Assembly (NCBI GenBank): GCA_964596165.1
Contig: CAZQTW010000086.1
Span: 1-22,200 of the forward strand
Length of the DNA: 22,200 nucleotides
Direction of reading: 5' to 3'
Source: CAYUQT01 sp964596165
GTDB lineage: Bacteria > Planctomycetota > Phycisphaerae > UBA1845 > JAFGLZ01
The notes under the pieces were generated by a model. It was not told the origin of the DNA. It did no database searches and saw only the letters and a list, made by a program, of their open reading frames with translations. Positions 21,332-22,200 of the stretch are shown in pieces (the first letter of the stretch is position 1; every line of letters starts with the position of its first letter). The position numbers and the translations under genes are program-made.

Positions 21332-22200
21332 ATGCGATTGCATACGCTCGTGTTGCGCGAAATCTTCGAGCGCAAGAGTCAACTCTTGACCAGCTTCGTG
21401 GCAATCCTGCTGGGAATCACCGTGATCGTCTCGATCAAGACCATTTCCTACCACTCGGAGATGGCCATCGCCCAGGAAATGGACACGCTGGGGGCCAACG
21501 TCCTGGTGCTGCCCGAGTCGGCCTCCTTGCAGGAATACTATCAGGCCGACATGCAGGGCGAAACGATCCCCGAGGAGTGGGTGGCGAAACTCGCCATGTC
21601 GAACCTTGAGGGACTCGACAATGTCTCGCCCAAGCTGTCCGTGCCGGTCGAACTCGGCGGCAAAGCCTACACGCTCACCGGCATTTTGCCCAAGAGCGAG
21701 TTTCAGGCCAAGGCGGCCTGGGGTGGCGCGGGCATCTTCTCGCGCCCGGTCGGCTGCGGGGCGTCCGTCGGAATGATGCAGTCGGATGATAAGAAGACGC
21801 TCTCCCGCAAACAGGTCATCGACACGCTGGGCGACAACGAGGTCCTGGTCGGGAACGAGGTTGCTGCCGACCTTGGGCTGAAGAAGTCCGACTCGATTGA
21901 AGTGCTCGGCAAGAAGTTCGCCATCATCGCCGTGTTGCCGGAGACCGGCACCGTCGATGACTCGCGCGTGTTCGCCCACCTGCACACGGTCCAGGAGTTG
22001 AGCAAGAAAGGCTCGGTCCTTAGTGCCATCGAAATCATTGGATGCTGCCAGGAGATCTCCAACGGGCTTGTGACCAAGATCAAGCGGGAGCTGCCCGAAG
22101 CCAAGGTGATTACCGTTGCGCAGATCGTGTCCGCCCAGCAACGAGTCAACAAGATGATGAAGAACCTGTCGCTCATGTTCCTGGTCATCATCGTCTTCGT
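21332..22200 (+). CDS. MacB/FtsX-type ABC transporter permease, 3' partial
   Basis: 289 codons are visible and the frame is open at the window edge. ATG at 21332 with AGGAG (21318-21322) nine bases before it. An N-terminal transmembrane helix (about 17-37, LLTSFVAILLGITVIVSI) is followed by a large periplasmic domain of the MacB type (about 45-270: MDTLGANVLVLPES, ILPKSEF, LGLKKSDSIEVLGKKF, VITVAQIVSAQ) and the start of the second helix (LSLMFLVIIVFV). FtsX/MacB permeases work with a separate ATPase and often export or release lipoproteins or peptides; the ATPase gene may follow outside the window. The cysteines in VGCGASVG and IIGCCQEI stand out in an extracytoplasmic domain. It is preceded by the structured repeat at 21155-21285 and by the two Cys-tailed thioredoxin-like genes, which might supply its substrates (inference). 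Confidence 0.85.
   Translation, partial: MRLHTLVLREIFERKSQLLTSFVAILLGITVIVSIKTISYHSEMAIAQEMDTLGANVLVLPESASLQEYYQADMQGETIPEEWVAKLAMSNLEGLDNVSPKLSVPVELGGKAYTLTGILPKSEFQAKAAWGGAGIFSRPVGCGASVGMMQSDDKKTLSRKQVIDTLGDNEVLVGNEVAADLGLKKSDSIEVLGKKFAIIAVLPETGTVDDSRVFAHLHTVQELSKKGSVLSAIEIIGCCQEISNGLVTKIKRELPEAKVITVAQIVSAQQRVNKMMKNLSLMFLVIIVF

Noticed and set aside
20942..22141. Long minus-strand open frame opposite the ABC permease
   Set aside because: Antisense to a permease with good start, ribosome site and MacB-type features; arises from GC-rich third codon positions.

Overview
The window looks like a chromosomal arsenic-response region of a planctomycete (probably Pirellulales-like). This is an inference from GC-rich coding, DUF1573, SUMF1-domain, GxDxY-repeat and small zinc-ribbon membrane proteins of the sort common in that phylum, and the large number of exported proteins and lipoproteins. 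No rRNA, tRNA, CRISPR array, transposase or phage gene was seen.

Layout. (1) Positions 1-3503 (+): an operon with a tandemly duplicated ArsF-type thioredoxin-fold protein (5' end outside the window), an ArsG-family membrane protein, an exported DUF1573 protein and a COG0701 (ArsP/DUF318-type) permease. (2) 3674-7338 (-): an exported amidohydrolase, then (in transcription order) an AbrB-fold regulator, arsM and a PEP mutase/isocitrate lyase superfamily enzyme. A 34-bp nested palindrome overlaps a good sigma70-like promoter in front of the regulator. (3) 7697-7939 (+): a small Cys-tailed lipoprotein. (4) 8282-12411 (+): an AlgI-type MBOAT acyltransferase, an AlgJ/AlgX-like SGNH protein and a SUMF1-domain lipoprotein. 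(5) 12558-13508 (-): an exported trypsin-like protease. (6) 13811-14116 (+): a second Cys-tailed lipoprotein, paralogous to the first. (7) 14416-18781 (+): arsD, arsA and a large exported protein with twelve DxxGxDxY repeats. (8) 18778-19137 (-): a zinc-ribbon membrane protein. (9) 19400-22200 (+): two paralogous exported thioredoxin-fold proteins that lack the CxxC but carry identical C-x4-C-x4-C tails, then a MacB/FtsX-type ABC permease that runs off the window.

The most interesting signal is in the non-coding DNA. Five promoter regions (before both small lipoproteins, arsD, the first thioredoxin-like protein and the acyltransferase operon) carry two copies of a 20-bp imperfect palindrome, ATATnCG - six bases - CGAATAT, spaced 25-28 bp apart. 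Four of the five lie 90-96 bp before the start codon. A sixth, single site precedes the amidohydrolase. This looks like one ArsR/SmtB-type operator, and it ties genes of unknown function (Cys-tailed lipoproteins, CxxC-less thioredoxin-like proteins, polysaccharide acetylation genes) to the arsDA response. No ArsR-family regulator, arsenate reductase or ArsB/Acr3 pump is inside the window.

A working model (inference): arsenic is methylated by ArsM, bound and relayed by ArsD to ArsA and expelled by one or more of the permeases. A set of exported Cys/Gly-tailed proteins would bind arsenic at the envelope, and the cell-surface polysaccharide would be modified as part of the same response.
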